Below, piece by piece: positions 42,954 through 51,652 of a stretch of DNA of 64,000 nucleotides (the stretch's first letter is position 1; each line of letters begins with the position of its first letter). The DNA lies in contig NZ_JMIT01000002.1 of the NCBI RefSeq assembly GCF_000731675.1, positions 1,080,808-1,144,807 on the forward strand, in the 5' to 3' direction. The stretch comes from Pseudomonas capeferrum. Lineage in GTDB: Bacteria > Pseudomonadota > Gammaproteobacteria > Pseudomonadales > Pseudomonadaceae. A program made the position numbers and the translations under genes. The notes beneath the pieces are model-generated. The model was not told where the DNA came from and searched no databases. It was given only the letters and a program-made list of their open reading frames with translations.

Positions 42954-43975
42954 CGATGAGCAATAAAACTGCATTGCCCATGGGCCTTGGCCGCACGCCT
43001 GCCCTGCTGTTGCTGGTACTCGCCAGCCTGGTGGCGTTGCCGCTGATCTTGCCGTCAGCCACCCTGGCCACCGAGATCCTGATCTTTGCCTTGGCGGCGC
43101 TGGCCTGCAACCTGCTGCTCGGCTACACCGGCCTGTTGTCGTTCGGCCAGGGCATCTTCTTCGGCGTGGGCGCCTATGGTGCGGCGCTGCTGATGATCCA
43201 CCTGAAGTGGGGCATGCTCGGCGCCTTGTTCGGCGCAGCGGTGTTCGGTGCCTTCTTGGCGCTGTTGGTGGGCGCCCTGGCCATCCGCCGCACAGGCATC
43301 TACTTCGTCATGCTGACCCTGGCGTTCAGCCAGATGGCCTACTTCCTGGCCTACACCCTCAGCGGCTGGACCGGCGGTGACAACGGCCTGCTCGACGTGC
43401 CGCGGCCCAACATCGAAATCGCCGGCCACGTGCTGGTCGACCTAGCCGACCCTCGGCACTTCTATGTGTTCGTCGCGGTGCTGTTCCTGCTGATCTTCGC
43501 CGGTGCCCTGCGGGTGATCCGTTCGCCGTTCGGCAGCACCCTGCTGGCGATCCGCGAGAACGAAACCCGCGCCGCCGCCATCGGCTACGACACGCGCCAC
43601 TTCAAGATCCTGGTGTTCATGCTGTCTGGCGCCATCACCGGCATCGCCGGGGCGCTGTACGCGATGCTGCTGCACTTCGCACCGCTGTCGAACATCGACC
43701 TGATGATGAGCGAAAACATCCTGATCATGACCATCGTCGGCGGCACCGGCTCGCTGTTCGGCTCGCTGCTGGGGGCTGGCGCCATCGTGGTGCTGGGCGA
43801 TGTGCTGTCGGAGCTGTGGCCACGCTGGCTGATGCTGCTGGGGGCGATCCTGATCCTGGTGGTGGTGTTCATGCGCGGTGGTTTGTGGGGCGGGCTGGCG
43901 GCACTCGGCAAGCGCTTGCTGGCGTCGCGTACGGCCGATGACAAGGCCCCGGCCAAGACCAAGGAGACCTTGTGA
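42950..43975 (+). CDS. livM: ABC transporter permease, LivM type
   Basis: 341-aa permease with about nine helices. Family motifs LLGYTGLLSFGQGIFFGVGAYGAALL (about 46-71) and SPFGSTLLAIRENETRAAAIGYDTRHFKILVFMLSGAI (about 184-221) are typical of LivM. It overlaps both neighbours. Together with the LivH-type protein it forms the channel. Confidence 0.88.
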   Translation: MTMSNKTALPMGLGRTPALLLLVLASLVALPLILPSATLATEILIFALAALACNLLLGYTGLLSFGQGIFFGVGAYGAALLMIHLKWGMLGALFGAAVFGAFLALLVGALAIRRTGIYFVMLTLAFSQMAYFLAYTLSGWTGGDNGLLDVPRPNIEIAGHVLVDLADPRHFYVFVAVLFLLIFAGALRVIRSPFGSTLLAIRENETRAAAIGYDTRHFKILVFMLSGAITGIAGALYAMLLHFAPLSNIDLMMSENILIMTIVGGTGSLFGSLLGAGAIVVLGDVLSELWPRWLMLLGAILILVVVFMRGGLWGGLAALGKRLLASRTADDKAPAKTKETL

Positions 43976-44727
43976 TGAGCGATTACCTGCTGGAAACCCG
44001 TAACCTGGAGCTGGCCTACGGGCCGTTCAAGGCGGTTGCAGGCGTCGACCTGAAAGTCCGCGCCGGCACCATCCACACCGTCATCGGCCCCAACGGCGCC
44101 GGCAAGACCAGCCTGTTCCACTGCTTGACCGGCGAGCGCCAGGCCACCGCGGGCAAGATCCTCTTCAACGACCGCGACATCATCCGCAAGCCGTCCCACG
44201 GCCGGGTGGCACTGGGCATGGCGCGCTCGTTCCAGCTCACCAGCCTGTTCCAGAACCTGTCGGTACGCGAAAACCTGCGCCTGGCCGCCCAGGGCCGCGA
44301 CGGCCTGGGCGCGCTGAACTTCTGGCGCAGCGTGGAGCACAAGCGCAGCCACTGGAACACCGCCGACCAGGTGCTCGAACGCCTGAAGCTCACGGCCCGC
44401 GCCGAGACCCTGGCCGGCGAGCTGTCGCACGGCCAGCAGCGGGTACTGGAAGTGGGCATGTCGATCTGTGCCAAACCGACCCTGCTGATGCTCGATGAGC
44501 CCACCTCGGGCATGGGCATCGACGATATCCCGGTGATGACCGACCTGATCAGCGACCTGGGCCGCGACCATACCGTGCTACTGATCGAGCACAACATGAG
44601 CATCGTCATGTCGATCAGCCAGCGCATCACTGTCATGAGCCACGGCCAGATCCTGGTCGAGGGCACCCCGGAACAGGTGCGCAACGACGAGCGCGTGCGC
44701 ACCGCCTACCTTGGAGAGGCCGCCTGA
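43975..44727 (+). CDS. livG: ABC transporter ATPase, LivG type
   Basis: 250-aa ATPase. Walker A GPNGAGKTS (about 38), signature LSHGQQRVLEVGMSI (about 143), Walker B PTLLMLDEPTSGMG (about 160) and the switch His in IEHNMSIV. ATG 43975 shares a base with the livM stop; GTG 43972 is an alternative. AAGGAG lies 8 bases upstream. The long loop between Walker A and the signature is typical of LivG. Confidence 0.92.
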   Translation: MSDYLLETRNLELAYGPFKAVAGVDLKVRAGTIHTVIGPNGAGKTSLFHCLTGERQATAGKILFNDRDIIRKPSHGRVALGMARSFQLTSLFQNLSVRENLRLAAQGRDGLGALNFWRSVEHKRSHWNTADQVLERLKLTARAETLAGELSHGQQRVLEVGMSICAKPTLLMLDEPTSGMGIDDIPVMTDLISDLGRDHTVLLIEHNMSIVMSISQRITVMSHGQILVEGTPEQVRNDERVRTAYLGEAA

Positions 44728-45422
44728 TGCTCAACGTCGAATCGATCCATTCGTACTACGACAAAAGCCATGTGCTCGAAGGGGTTTCGCTACAGGTCGG
44801 GGACGGCGAGCTGGTGACCTTGCTGGGCCGCAACGGCGCCGGCAAGACCACCACCTTGCGCAGCATCCTCGGCATCGTGCGCCCTCGTCAGGGGCAGATC
44901 AGTTTCGACGGCCAGCAACTGGTCGGCCGCGAGATCTTCGACATTGCCCGCCAGGGCATCGCCCTGGTACCCGAGCATCGCGGCATCTTCCGCCAGCTCA
45001 GCGTCGAAGAGAACCTGAAGATCGCCGTGCGCAAGGGCAGCCGTTGGCAGCTCGATGACGTCTACAGCATGTTCCCGCGCCTTAAAGAGCGGCGGCGCAA
45101 CGGCGGCTTCGCCCTCTCTGGCGGTGAGCAGCAGATGCTGGCCATCGCCCGCGCCCTGCTCAACGGCCCCAAGCTGCTGATTCTCGATGAGCCCACCGAA
45201 GGCCTGGCCCCGGTGATTGTCGACGAGTTGGTGAAGATCCTGCGGCGGATCAAGGGTGAAGGCCTGTCGATCCTGCTGGTGGAGCAGAACCTGATGGTCT
45301 GCGACGCCCTCGCCGACCGCCACTACGTACTCGAACAAGGCCGTGTGGCCTACCAGGGCAGCGCCGCGCAGTTCCGCGACGACCCAAGCATCAAGAACCG
45401 CTACCTGGCCCTGAGCGCCTGA
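44727..45422 (+). CDS. livF: ABC transporter ATPase, LivF type
   Basis: 231-aa second ATPase of the importer. Walker A GRNGAGKTT (about 33), signature LSGGEQQMLAIARALL (about 132), Walker B KLLILDEPTEGLAP (about 150). It shares one base with the livG stop. The 7-bp gap to the carbamoylase gene indicates one operon. Confidence 0.92.
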   Translation: MLNVESIHSYYDKSHVLEGVSLQVGDGELVTLLGRNGAGKTTTLRSILGIVRPRQGQISFDGQQLVGREIFDIARQGIALVPEHRGIFRQLSVEENLKIAVRKGSRWQLDDVYSMFPRLKERRRNGGFALSGGEQQMLAIARALLNGPKLLILDEPTEGLAPVIVDELVKILRRIKGEGLSILLVEQNLMVCDALADRHYVLEQGRVAYQGSAAQFRDDPSIKNRYLALSA

Positions 45423-45435
45423 AAGGAGAATGCCC

Positions 45436-46713
45436 ATGAATACCCGCATCGACCCCTCGCAGCACCTGCTCGGCCAAGGCGCACAGGTCAGCCGCGAGCG
45501 CCTCTGGCAATCATTGATGGACCTGGCCCAACTCGGCGCCACCGCCAAGGGTGGCGTGTGCCGCCTGGCGCTGACCGACCTCGACCGCCAGGCCCGCGAC
45601 CTGTTCGTGCGCTGGTGCACCGAGGCCGGCTGCACCGTCAGCATCGACGCCATCGGCAACATCTTTGCCCGCCGCCCAGGGCGAAACCCGGCCTTGCCGC
45701 CGGTCATGACCGGCAGCCATATCGACACTCAGCCTACCGGCGGCAAGTTCGACGGTTGCTACGGGGTAATGGCCGGGCTGGAGGTGATCCGCACCCTCAA
45801 CGACCTGCAACTGACCACCGAGGCGCCCCTGGAAGTGGTGGTGTGGACCAACGAGGAAGGTTCGCGCTTCCCGCCGTGCATGATGGGCTCGGGGGTGTTC
45901 GCCGGTAAGTTCGGCCTGCAGGACACCTTGGACAAGGTCGATGAGCAGGGCTTGTCGGTAGGTGCCGAGCTGGCCCGTATCGGCTATGCCGGCCCGCGCG
46001 TGCCCACCGGGCATGCCGTGGGCGCCTATTTCGAAGCGCACATCGAACAGGGCCCGGTGCTGGAAGACCAGCGCACCACCATCGGCGTGGTCCAGGGCTG
46101 CCTGGGGCAGAAATGGTTCGACCTGGTGCTGACGGGCGTCGAAGCCCACGCCGGGCCCACCCCGATGCACCTGCGCAAGGACGCGCTGGTTGGCGCCGCT
46201 GAAGTGGTCGCGGCGGTCAACCGTGTGGCCCACGCCCATCAGCCGCATGCCTGCGGCACGGTGGGCTGCCTGACCCTGCACCCGGGGTCGCGCAATGTGA
46301 TCCCGGGCCAGGTGCACATGACCCTTGACCTGCGCCACCTCGACCCCACCCACCTGGCCGCCATGGTCGCCGAGGTACGGGAGGTGATCGAAGCCAGCTC
46401 GGCACGGCACGGGCTGCGTTTCGAACTGACGCCGACGGCCGACTTCCCGCCCCTGTACTTCGCCGAACAGTGCGTCGATGCCGTGCGCCAGGGTGCACGC
46501 GAGCTGGGCCTGAGCCATATGGACATCGTCAGCGGCGCCGGCCACGACGCCATCTTCCTGGCCGAGTTGGGCCCGGCCGGGATGATTTTCGTGCCGTGCG
46601 AAGGCGGCATCAGCCACAACGAAATCGAAAACGCCGCGCCCCAGGACCTGGCCGACGGCTGCGACGTATTGCTGCGCGCCATGTTCCAGGCCGCCAATCA
46701 GGGAGCGCATTGA
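45436..46713 (+). CDS. Zn-dependent N-carbamoyl amino acid / ureide amidohydrolase (M20 type)
   Basis: 425-aa member of the hydantoinase/carbamoylase family (AmaB/HyuC/AllC). Metal ligands appear in TGSHIDTQPTGGKFDG (about 93), NEEGSRFPP (about 135) and FEAHIEQGPVLE (about 199); SGAGHDAIFL and GGISHNE near the C-terminus complete the dinuclear site. ATG 45436 is preferred to 45430 because AAGGAG is one base from the latter. It would free an amine from an N-carbamoyl compound after uptake, releasing CO2 and ammonia. No hydantoinase gene is present, so the imported compound is probably already ring-opened. Confidence 0.88.
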   Translation: MNTRIDPSQHLLGQGAQVSRERLWQSLMDLAQLGATAKGGVCRLALTDLDRQARDLFVRWCTEAGCTVSIDAIGNIFARRPGRNPALPPVMTGSHIDTQPTGGKFDGCYGVMAGLEVIRTLNDLQLTTEAPLEVVVWTNEEGSRFPPCMMGSGVFAGKFGLQDTLDKVDEQGLSVGAELARIGYAGPRVPTGHAVGAYFEAHIEQGPVLEDQRTTIGVVQGCLGQKWFDLVLTGVEAHAGPTPMHLRKDALVGAAEVVAAVNRVAHAHQPHACGTVGCLTLHPGSRNVIPGQVHMTLDLRHLDPTHLAAMVAEVREVIEASSARHGLRFELTPTADFPPLYFAEQCVDAVRQGARELGLSHMDIVSGAGHDAIFLAELGPAGMIFVPCEGGISHNEIENAAPQDLADGCDVLLRAMFQAANQGAH

Positions 46714-46714
46714 G

Positions 46715-48124
46715 ATGACCAGCAAGACTGCCATCGGCGAATTCACCGCCGTCGAACTGCTTGAACTGTACCAGCGCCGGCAGCTGTCGCCGGTCGAGGT
46801 GATCGACGATGTACTGGCGCGCATCGACCAGCACAACCCAGCGGTCAACGCCTACTGCCACGTGGACGGTGAAGGCGCCCGCGCCGCCGCCCGCGCCAGC
46901 GAACAACGCTGGCAACGCGGCGAACCCTGTGGCCGCCTGGACGGTGTGCCCGCGTCGATCAAGGACCTGACCCTGACCCGTGGCATGCCCACGCGCAAGG
47001 GTTCCCGCACCACCAGCGGCGCAGGCCCGTGGGACGTCGATGCGCCCTTCACTGCATTCATGCGCGAAGCCGGTGCGGTGCTGATCGGCAAGACCACGAC
47101 GCCGGAGTTTGGCTGGAAGGGGGTAACCGACAACCCGCTTTACGGCATCACCCGCAACCCCTGGGATATCCGCCTGACGGCAGGTGGCTCCTCCGGCGGC
47201 GCGGCGGCGGCGGCAGCGCTGAACCTGGGCGTGCTACACCAGGGCAGTGATGCCGGTGGCTCGATCCGTATTCCTTGTGCCTTTACCGGCACCTTCGGCA
47301 TCAAGCCCACTTTCGGCTACGTGCCGCAATGGCCGGCCAGCGCCATGACCGTGCTGTCGCACCTCGGGCCAATGACCCGGACTGTCGACGACGCAGTGCT
47401 GATGCTCGACTGCGTAGCCCGCCCGGATGCCCGCGACGGGCTGGCCGGGGCACCCCGGCAGGCACCATGGCTGGGCGAGGGCCAGGACCTCAGCGGTTTG
47501 CGCATCGCCTTCAGCGCCGACTTCGGCTACGTGCAGGTCGACCCGCAGGTTCAGGCACTGGTCGCGCAAGCGGTGCAACGCTTGGCCCGGCTGGGGGCGC
47601 AGGTGGAGGAAGTCGACCCGGGCTTTGCTGACCCGCTGGAAACCTTCAATACCCTGTGGTTCGCCGGCGCGGCGCGGCTGGCCAGTGCCTTTGGCGATGA
47701 ACAGCGGGCACTGCTCGACCCAGGGCTGCGCGGGATAGCCGAGCAAGGGGCGCGGGTTGGCCTGAGCGAGTACACCCAAGCGCTGGAAGCACGGGCTGAG
47801 CTGATTGCGCGGATGAATGCCTTTCACCAGCGTTACGACGTGCTGGTGTCACCGATGCTGCCACGGGTGGCGTTCGAGGCGGGGCATGACGTGCCGCCCG
47901 GTTCGGGGATGGCGCAGTGGATGGAATGGACGCCGTTCAGCTACCCGTTCAACTTGACCCAGCAACCGGCGGCCTCGGTGCCGTGCGGGTTTACCCGCGA
48001 AGGGTTGCCAGTGGGGTTGCAGGTGGTCGCCGGGCGGTTTGCCGATGAGCAGGTGCTGCGGGTGTGCAAGGTGTATGAGCAGCACTATCCGAGCCGGCAT
48101 TTGCAGGCGCCGATAGGGGCGTGA
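46715..48124 (+). CDS. amidase-signature family amidase
   Basis: 469-aa AS-family hydrolase. The catalytic Lys is in VPASIKDLTLTRG (about 82), the cis-Ser in TAGGSSGGAAAAAA (about 155) and the nucleophile Ser in GSDAGGSIRIPCAF (about 180). It starts one base after the carbamoylase stop. Together the two enzymes point to stepwise hydrolysis of an amide or ureide as nitrogen source; substrate unknown. Confidence 0.9.
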   Translation: MTSKTAIGEFTAVELLELYQRRQLSPVEVIDDVLARIDQHNPAVNAYCHVDGEGARAAARASEQRWQRGEPCGRLDGVPASIKDLTLTRGMPTRKGSRTTSGAGPWDVDAPFTAFMREAGAVLIGKTTTPEFGWKGVTDNPLYGITRNPWDIRLTAGGSSGGAAAAAALNLGVLHQGSDAGGSIRIPCAFTGTFGIKPTFGYVPQWPASAMTVLSHLGPMTRTVDDAVLMLDCVARPDARDGLAGAPRQAPWLGEGQDLSGLRIAFSADFGYVQVDPQVQALVAQAVQRLARLGAQVEEVDPGFADPLETFNTLWFAGAARLASAFGDEQRALLDPGLRGIAEQGARVGLSEYTQALEARAELIARMNAFHQRYDVLVSPMLPRVAFEAGHDVPPGSGMAQWMEWTPFSYPFNLTQQPAASVPCGFTREGLPVGLQVVAGRFADEQVLRVCKVYEQHYPSRHLQAPIGA

Positions 48125-48144
48125 AAGCTGAATGATCCCGCCCC

Positions 48145-48195
48145 TGTAGGAGCGGCCTTGCGTCGCGAAAGGCCCGCAAAGCGGGCCCGGCAATC
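48145..48195. repeat. single REP copy
   Basis: CCTGTAGGAGCGGCCTTGCG, then TCGCGAAAGGCCCGCAAAGC, same type as 29529-29646, between the convergent amidase and thiO genes. Confidence 0.7.
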
Positions 48196-49293
48196 TCAGC
48201 CCAAACGCCCCGCCGGCGCATACGGCGCCGGATCAATGATCGGCGCCCCCCCCGTCAGCAAGTCAGTAAACAACTGGCACGAAGCCGGCGCCAGCACCAA
48301 CCCATTACGGTAATGCCCGCAGTTCAACCACAACCCGTCATGCCCCGGCACCGGCCCAATATACGGGATACCTTCAGGCGACCCCGGCCGCAGCCCCGCC
48401 CAATGCCCGACCACCGCGGCATCCTTGAGCTGCGGCAACAGCTCTAGCGCCGAAGCCTTGAGGCTCGCCAGCGCATCCTCGGTCGGGGTCTTGTCGTAGC
48501 CGGCATGCTCCAGCGTGCTGCCCACCAGAATGTGCCCGTCACGGCGCGGGATCGCATAGCGCCCCTTGGCCAGCACCATGCTCGGCAAGAAGTCCTCGGC
48601 GCACTTGAACAGAATCATCTGCCCCTTCACCGGCGCCACCGGCAGCTCAAGGCCAAGCGTGCGCAGCAGGTCGCCACTCCAGGCGCCAGCACTGAGCACC
48701 ACGTCATCGGCCTGCAGCACACCGTCCGCCGTCTGCACGCCAGTCACACGCCCAGCGTCCTGAACAAAGCCGGTGATCTGGCAGTGCTCGCGCAAGGTCA
48801 CGTTGGGCAATGCCAGCAATGCAGCCTTCAGCGACTTGACCAGCCGCGGGTTACGCACGTTGGCCACGCCCGCCATGTAGATGGCGTGCTTGAAGCCCGG
48901 GCCCAGTATCGGCACCGCGTCATAGGCCGCCGAGATATCCACGGCACTCAGTGGCCGCCCCTCGCGTGCCGCCCAGGCCAGCGCTTCGGCCTCGTCGTCC
49001 AGATCGAGCCAGTACAAGCCGGTGGTGTGGACTTCTGGGTCAATACCCGTGCTGGCGAACAGGTGCTCGCCCAGCTGTGGGTAGAAGTCCTGCGACCAAT
49101 GCGCGAGGGCGGTCACTGCCGGACTGTAGCGCCAAGGGTACAGCGGCGAGACGATGCCGCCGCCCGCCCAGGACGACTCTCGCCCGACCTCGCCCTGGTC
49201 ACACACCACCACCTGCCCGACGTGCGCCGCCAGGTTGAACGCCGTCAGCAGGCCGATAACCCCGCCGCCGACCACCACTACTTGCTTGCTCAT
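48196..49293 (-). CDS. thiO: glycine oxidase ThiO
   Basis: 365-aa FAD amino-acid oxidase that makes iminoglycine (dehydroglycine) for the thiazole of thiamine. FAD motif VVVVGGGVIGLLTAFNLA at the N-terminus, then GRESSWAGGGIVSPLYPWRY (about 38-57), typical of ThiO, and the C-terminal GLRPGSPEGIPYIGP and NCGHYRNGLVLAPA. ATG 49293 (MSKQVV) is chosen over 49341. Other thi genes are not here. Confidence 0.92.
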   Translation of the reverse strand: MSKQVVVVGGGVIGLLTAFNLAAHVGQVVVCDQGEVGRESSWAGGGIVSPLYPWRYSPAVTALAHWSQDFYPQLGEHLFASTGIDPEVHTTGLYWLDLDDEAEALAWAAREGRPLSAVDISAAYDAVPILGPGFKHAIYMAGVANVRNPRLVKSLKAALLALPNVTLREHCQITGFVQDAGRVTGVQTADGVLQADDVVLSAGAWSGDLLRTLGLELPVAPVKGQMILFKCAEDFLPSMVLAKGRYAIPRRDGHILVGSTLEHAGYDKTPTEDALASLKASALELLPQLKDAAVVGHWAGLRPGSPEGIPYIGPVPGHDGLWLNCGHYRNGLVLAPASCQLFTDLLTGGAPIIDPAPYAPAGRLG

Positions 49294-49348
49294 CTGTCGA
49301 TCCAAACACCTGAAGTAAAACCGCGATGCACCGGGCACCATTCATGCT

Positions 49349-49738
49349 TCAGCTTCCCCAGCACTGCTCGCTGCTGTCCAGGCTGCCCAGGTTGCTGTGC
49401 ACGCCTGCATGATCGAGCTGAAAGTCACCGCAGCGGTCCTGCGCCATCAGCCCATGCGGCAGCCTGCGAGCGAGCAACAAGAAGGTGTCGCTGTCGCGCT
49501 GGGCGTGCAGGCTGTAGTAACGGTTGCCGCTGGGCAGTGCCGGGTCGCCTTCGGCGTATTGGCCGGTGCGAACGCGATGGCGCTCCAGGCGTAGGGCGGC
49601 ATCCTGCAGCAGACCGACCACTTCGCTGCGTGCGGCGCGCCGAAGCTGCTCGCTGTAACTGGGGTAGGCAATGGCTGCCAGAATGCCGGTCACGGCCACG
49701 ACAATCAACAACTCGATAAGGCTCAGGCCTTGCTGCAT
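49349..49738 (-). CDS. pilE: minor pilin PilE-like
   Basis: 129-aa type IV pilin-like protein. Very short leader MQQG before LSLIELLIVVAVTGILAAIAYPSY, with E5 present. The C-terminal half has the family YYSLHA...FLLLARR strand pattern and two cysteines (DRCGDF, EQCWGS). It starts one base after the pilX stop, so there is no space for pilY1 and pilY2, which lie between them in P. aeruginosa. Confidence 0.85.
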   Translation of the reverse strand: MQQGLSLIELLIVVAVTGILAAIAYPSYSEQLRRAARSEVVGLLQDAALRLERHRVRTGQYAEGDPALPSGNRYYSLHAQRDSDTFLLLARRLPHGLMAQDRCGDFQLDHAGVHSNLGSLDSSEQCWGS

Positions 49739-49739
49739 G

Positions 49740-50204
49740 TCAGGGTTCCCTCAATCGCTGCCGCCAAAGGATGCGCCGCACCTCATCACCTGACAGCGCA
49801 TAAACCGCTTCCAGTACATGGCGCGACCGGGCTTGCCGGCTGACGGCGGTCACCCTGAACAAGGTGGCCTGCTGGCCCTCGGGCAGGTGCGCGGCACGGT
49901 CACTTTGGCCAAGGTTCTGCACCTGGAAGAAGCCGCTTGCGGTGCCCTGCCAGTTGCCCTGCAAGTCATGCGGCCGCGGTGGTGGCTGGCAGGGCTGGCA
50001 CGCTGGGGGCGGTGACAGTTGTAGCTGGGCGGCACCTGCCAGCAATGCCTGCTCGGCTTGCTCGAGTGCCTCGAAACCGTCACGCCACAAGCCAGCCATG
50101 CGGGTCTCCACCAGCGTATCGCGCAGGGCCGAGGCCGCAAGCAAGCCAAGCAGCAAGCTCAGCACCAGTGCCAACAGCAACACCACGCCGCGCTGGCGCT
50201 TCAT
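49740..50204 (-). CDS. pilX: minor pilin PilX-like
   Basis: 154-aa protein. The N-terminal PilX_N motif MKRQRGVVLLLALVLSLLLGLLAASAL is a pilin-type helix without the canonical E5, as usual for PilX; DTLVETRMAGLWRDGFEALEQAEQALL follows. It overlaps pilW by 4 bp. Confidence 0.82.
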   Translation of the reverse strand: MKRQRGVVLLLALVLSLLLGLLAASALRDTLVETRMAGLWRDGFEALEQAEQALLAGAAQLQLSPPPACQPCQPPPRPHDLQGNWQGTASGFFQVQNLGQSDRAAHLPEGQQATLFRVTAVSRQARSRHVLEAVYALSGDEVRRILWRQRLREP

Positions 50205-50848
50205 GGGCCGGCCAGCGGATTGCGCAGCGCCACGCTCAAGGCATGCTGCTGCTCGATACCCAGGGTGGGCTCGAACAGCGTCAGGTGCACATCCACCCGC
50301 CCACCTTGCGGCGCCTCGACAAACGCCACACGCATCTCACGCACATGGTCGACCAGCGGCTGGCTAGCCCCTCGCCGCCGGAACCGCAAGGTCGTGCCAT
50401 CCAGCACATAGAGGTACTGGCTTATGGGGATTGCCAAGGGGTGCTGGCTGCCATCAACTCGCCCGCTGTGCACGTGAGCCTCGTCGATGCAGTTGGTCAG
50501 CAGCGTCCAGTCCGGGGCACCGGTGTGCCCGGGCAGCTCGGCCACTACCAGGCTCAGGCTGTTCGCGCCCACCTGCAGGGGCTGGGCGAAGGCTTGAAGG
50601 GCTAGCGGGTCGGTGAAGTCGTCGGGCTGCAGGCGCAGGCAGCCGAACATGCCGGCCATGCGAATGTCTTGGGCCATGCGCTGCAACGCCAGGCGGGCAT
50701 CAGCCTGCAAGCGTGCGGCCGCGCCCTGCAGGCGCCAAGTGTCATGGGCAGACACGAACAATTGGCTGGCCGCTGCCAGCAGCAGCAAACCGATGGCGAG
50801 CGCCAGCACCCCCTCGATCAAACCGAAGCCGCCTTGTGTGCGGCTCAT
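50201..50848 (-). CDS. pilW: minor pilin PilW-like
   Basis: 215-aa pseudopilin. Leader MSRTQGG before FGLIEGVLALAIGLLLLAAASQLF; E5 kept. DARLALQRMAQDIRMAGMFGC is the PilW motif. It overlaps pilV and pilX by 4 bp each. Confidence 0.85.
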   Translation of the reverse strand: MSRTQGGFGLIEGVLALAIGLLLLAAASQLFVSAHDTWRLQGAAARLQADARLALQRMAQDIRMAGMFGCLRLQPDDFTDPLALQAFAQPLQVGANSLSLVVAELPGHTGAPDWTLLTNCIDEAHVHSGRVDGSQHPLAIPISQYLYVLDGTTLRFRRRGASQPLVDHVREMRVAFVEAPQGGRVDVHLTLFEPTLGIEQQHALSVALRNPLAGP

Positions 50849-51051
50849 GGCTGCGCCTTCGGCTCGCCTGCGGCCCTGGCCCGTTCCTGCCGGGTGTGCG
50901 CCAACAAGGCGGCCTGCGCGTCGTGCCGCGCACTGTCGGTTGCCTGCAGTGCGCGCACCTGCAAGGCGCCAGCGGCAAACATGCCCACCGCCACCACCAC
51001 CATGGCCAGTAATACCTCGAGCAGCGTCATGCCCCCTTCCATCGCTCGCAT
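50845..51051 (-). CDS. pilV: short minor pilin PilV-like
   Basis: 68-aa frame with MEGGMTLLEVLLAMVVVAVGMFAAGALQVRALQ, the PilV prepilin helix. PilV is about 150-185 aa in relatives, so this one consists of little more than the helix and seems truncated or reduced. The first gene of the minus-strand minor pilin set. Confidence 0.7.
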   Translation of the reverse strand: MRAMEGGMTLLEVLLAMVVVAVGMFAAGALQVRALQATDSARHDAQAALLAHTRQERARAAGEPKAQP

Positions 51052-51160
51052 CCCTGCGCCCCCTGCGACTTTTCCTGCAACTGATTACTCACTGGGCGAC
51101 TGGATCAATTGCCCGGCGACCTTGAAGCTGAAGCGAAGCACTTCCAGGGAGAAATGCACG

Positions 51161-51652
51161 GTGCGGCAACAGGGTGCAACACTGATACAAATGATGTTGG
51201 CGCTGGCCATGGCGGCCGTTCTGATACAACTGGGGATGCCGGCCTACAACGGCCTCTCCGACGACTTACACAGGGCAGCCGCAGCGCGCGACCTGGTGCA
51301 AGCATTGCGCAGCGCGCGCAGCCACGCGTTGCTGCAAGGCCAGGCGGTGCTGGTGCTGCCGTTGGAAAGTGATTGGGGCAAGGGCTGGCGCGTGATGCTA
51401 GCGCACAATCAGCAGGTTCTACGCGAGCAGCGCCTGGTAAGGCCTCTGAGGATTGTCGCGAATACCGCAGAGCAGGTGAAGTTCAGCGCATTGGGCGTGC
51501 CGCAGGGGCGCAACGCCAACTTGCTAGGTGGCACATTGCATATCTGCCAGGCTGGCGCAGCGGCCAGCCAGTACCGGGTGGTACTGGCGACCAGCGGCAG
51601 GCTCAGCCTGCGCACAGATGAACTGTTTGAGCCCTTGTGCGCAGGTTCCTGA
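51161..51652 (+). CDS. FimT/GspH-type pseudopilin
   Basis: 163-aa pseudopilin from GTG 51161 (AGGGAG about 9 bases upstream). The leader VRQQG precedes ATLIQMMLALAMAAVLIQLGMPAY. The usual E at position 5 of the mature protein is a Gln (TLIQ). The GspH-like domain follows (RDLVQALRSARSHALLQGQAVLVLP, about 40-65) and the C-terminal TSGRLSLRTDELFEPLC. It is divergent from pilV and convergent with ispH; in P. aeruginosa fimU lies in line with pilV. Confidence 0.78.
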   Translation: MRQQGATLIQMMLALAMAAVLIQLGMPAYNGLSDDLHRAAAARDLVQALRSARSHALLQGQAVLVLPLESDWGKGWRVMLAHNQQVLREQRLVRPLRIVANTAEQVKFSALGVPQGRNANLLGGTLHICQAGAAASQYRVVLATSGRLSLRTDELFEPLCAGS

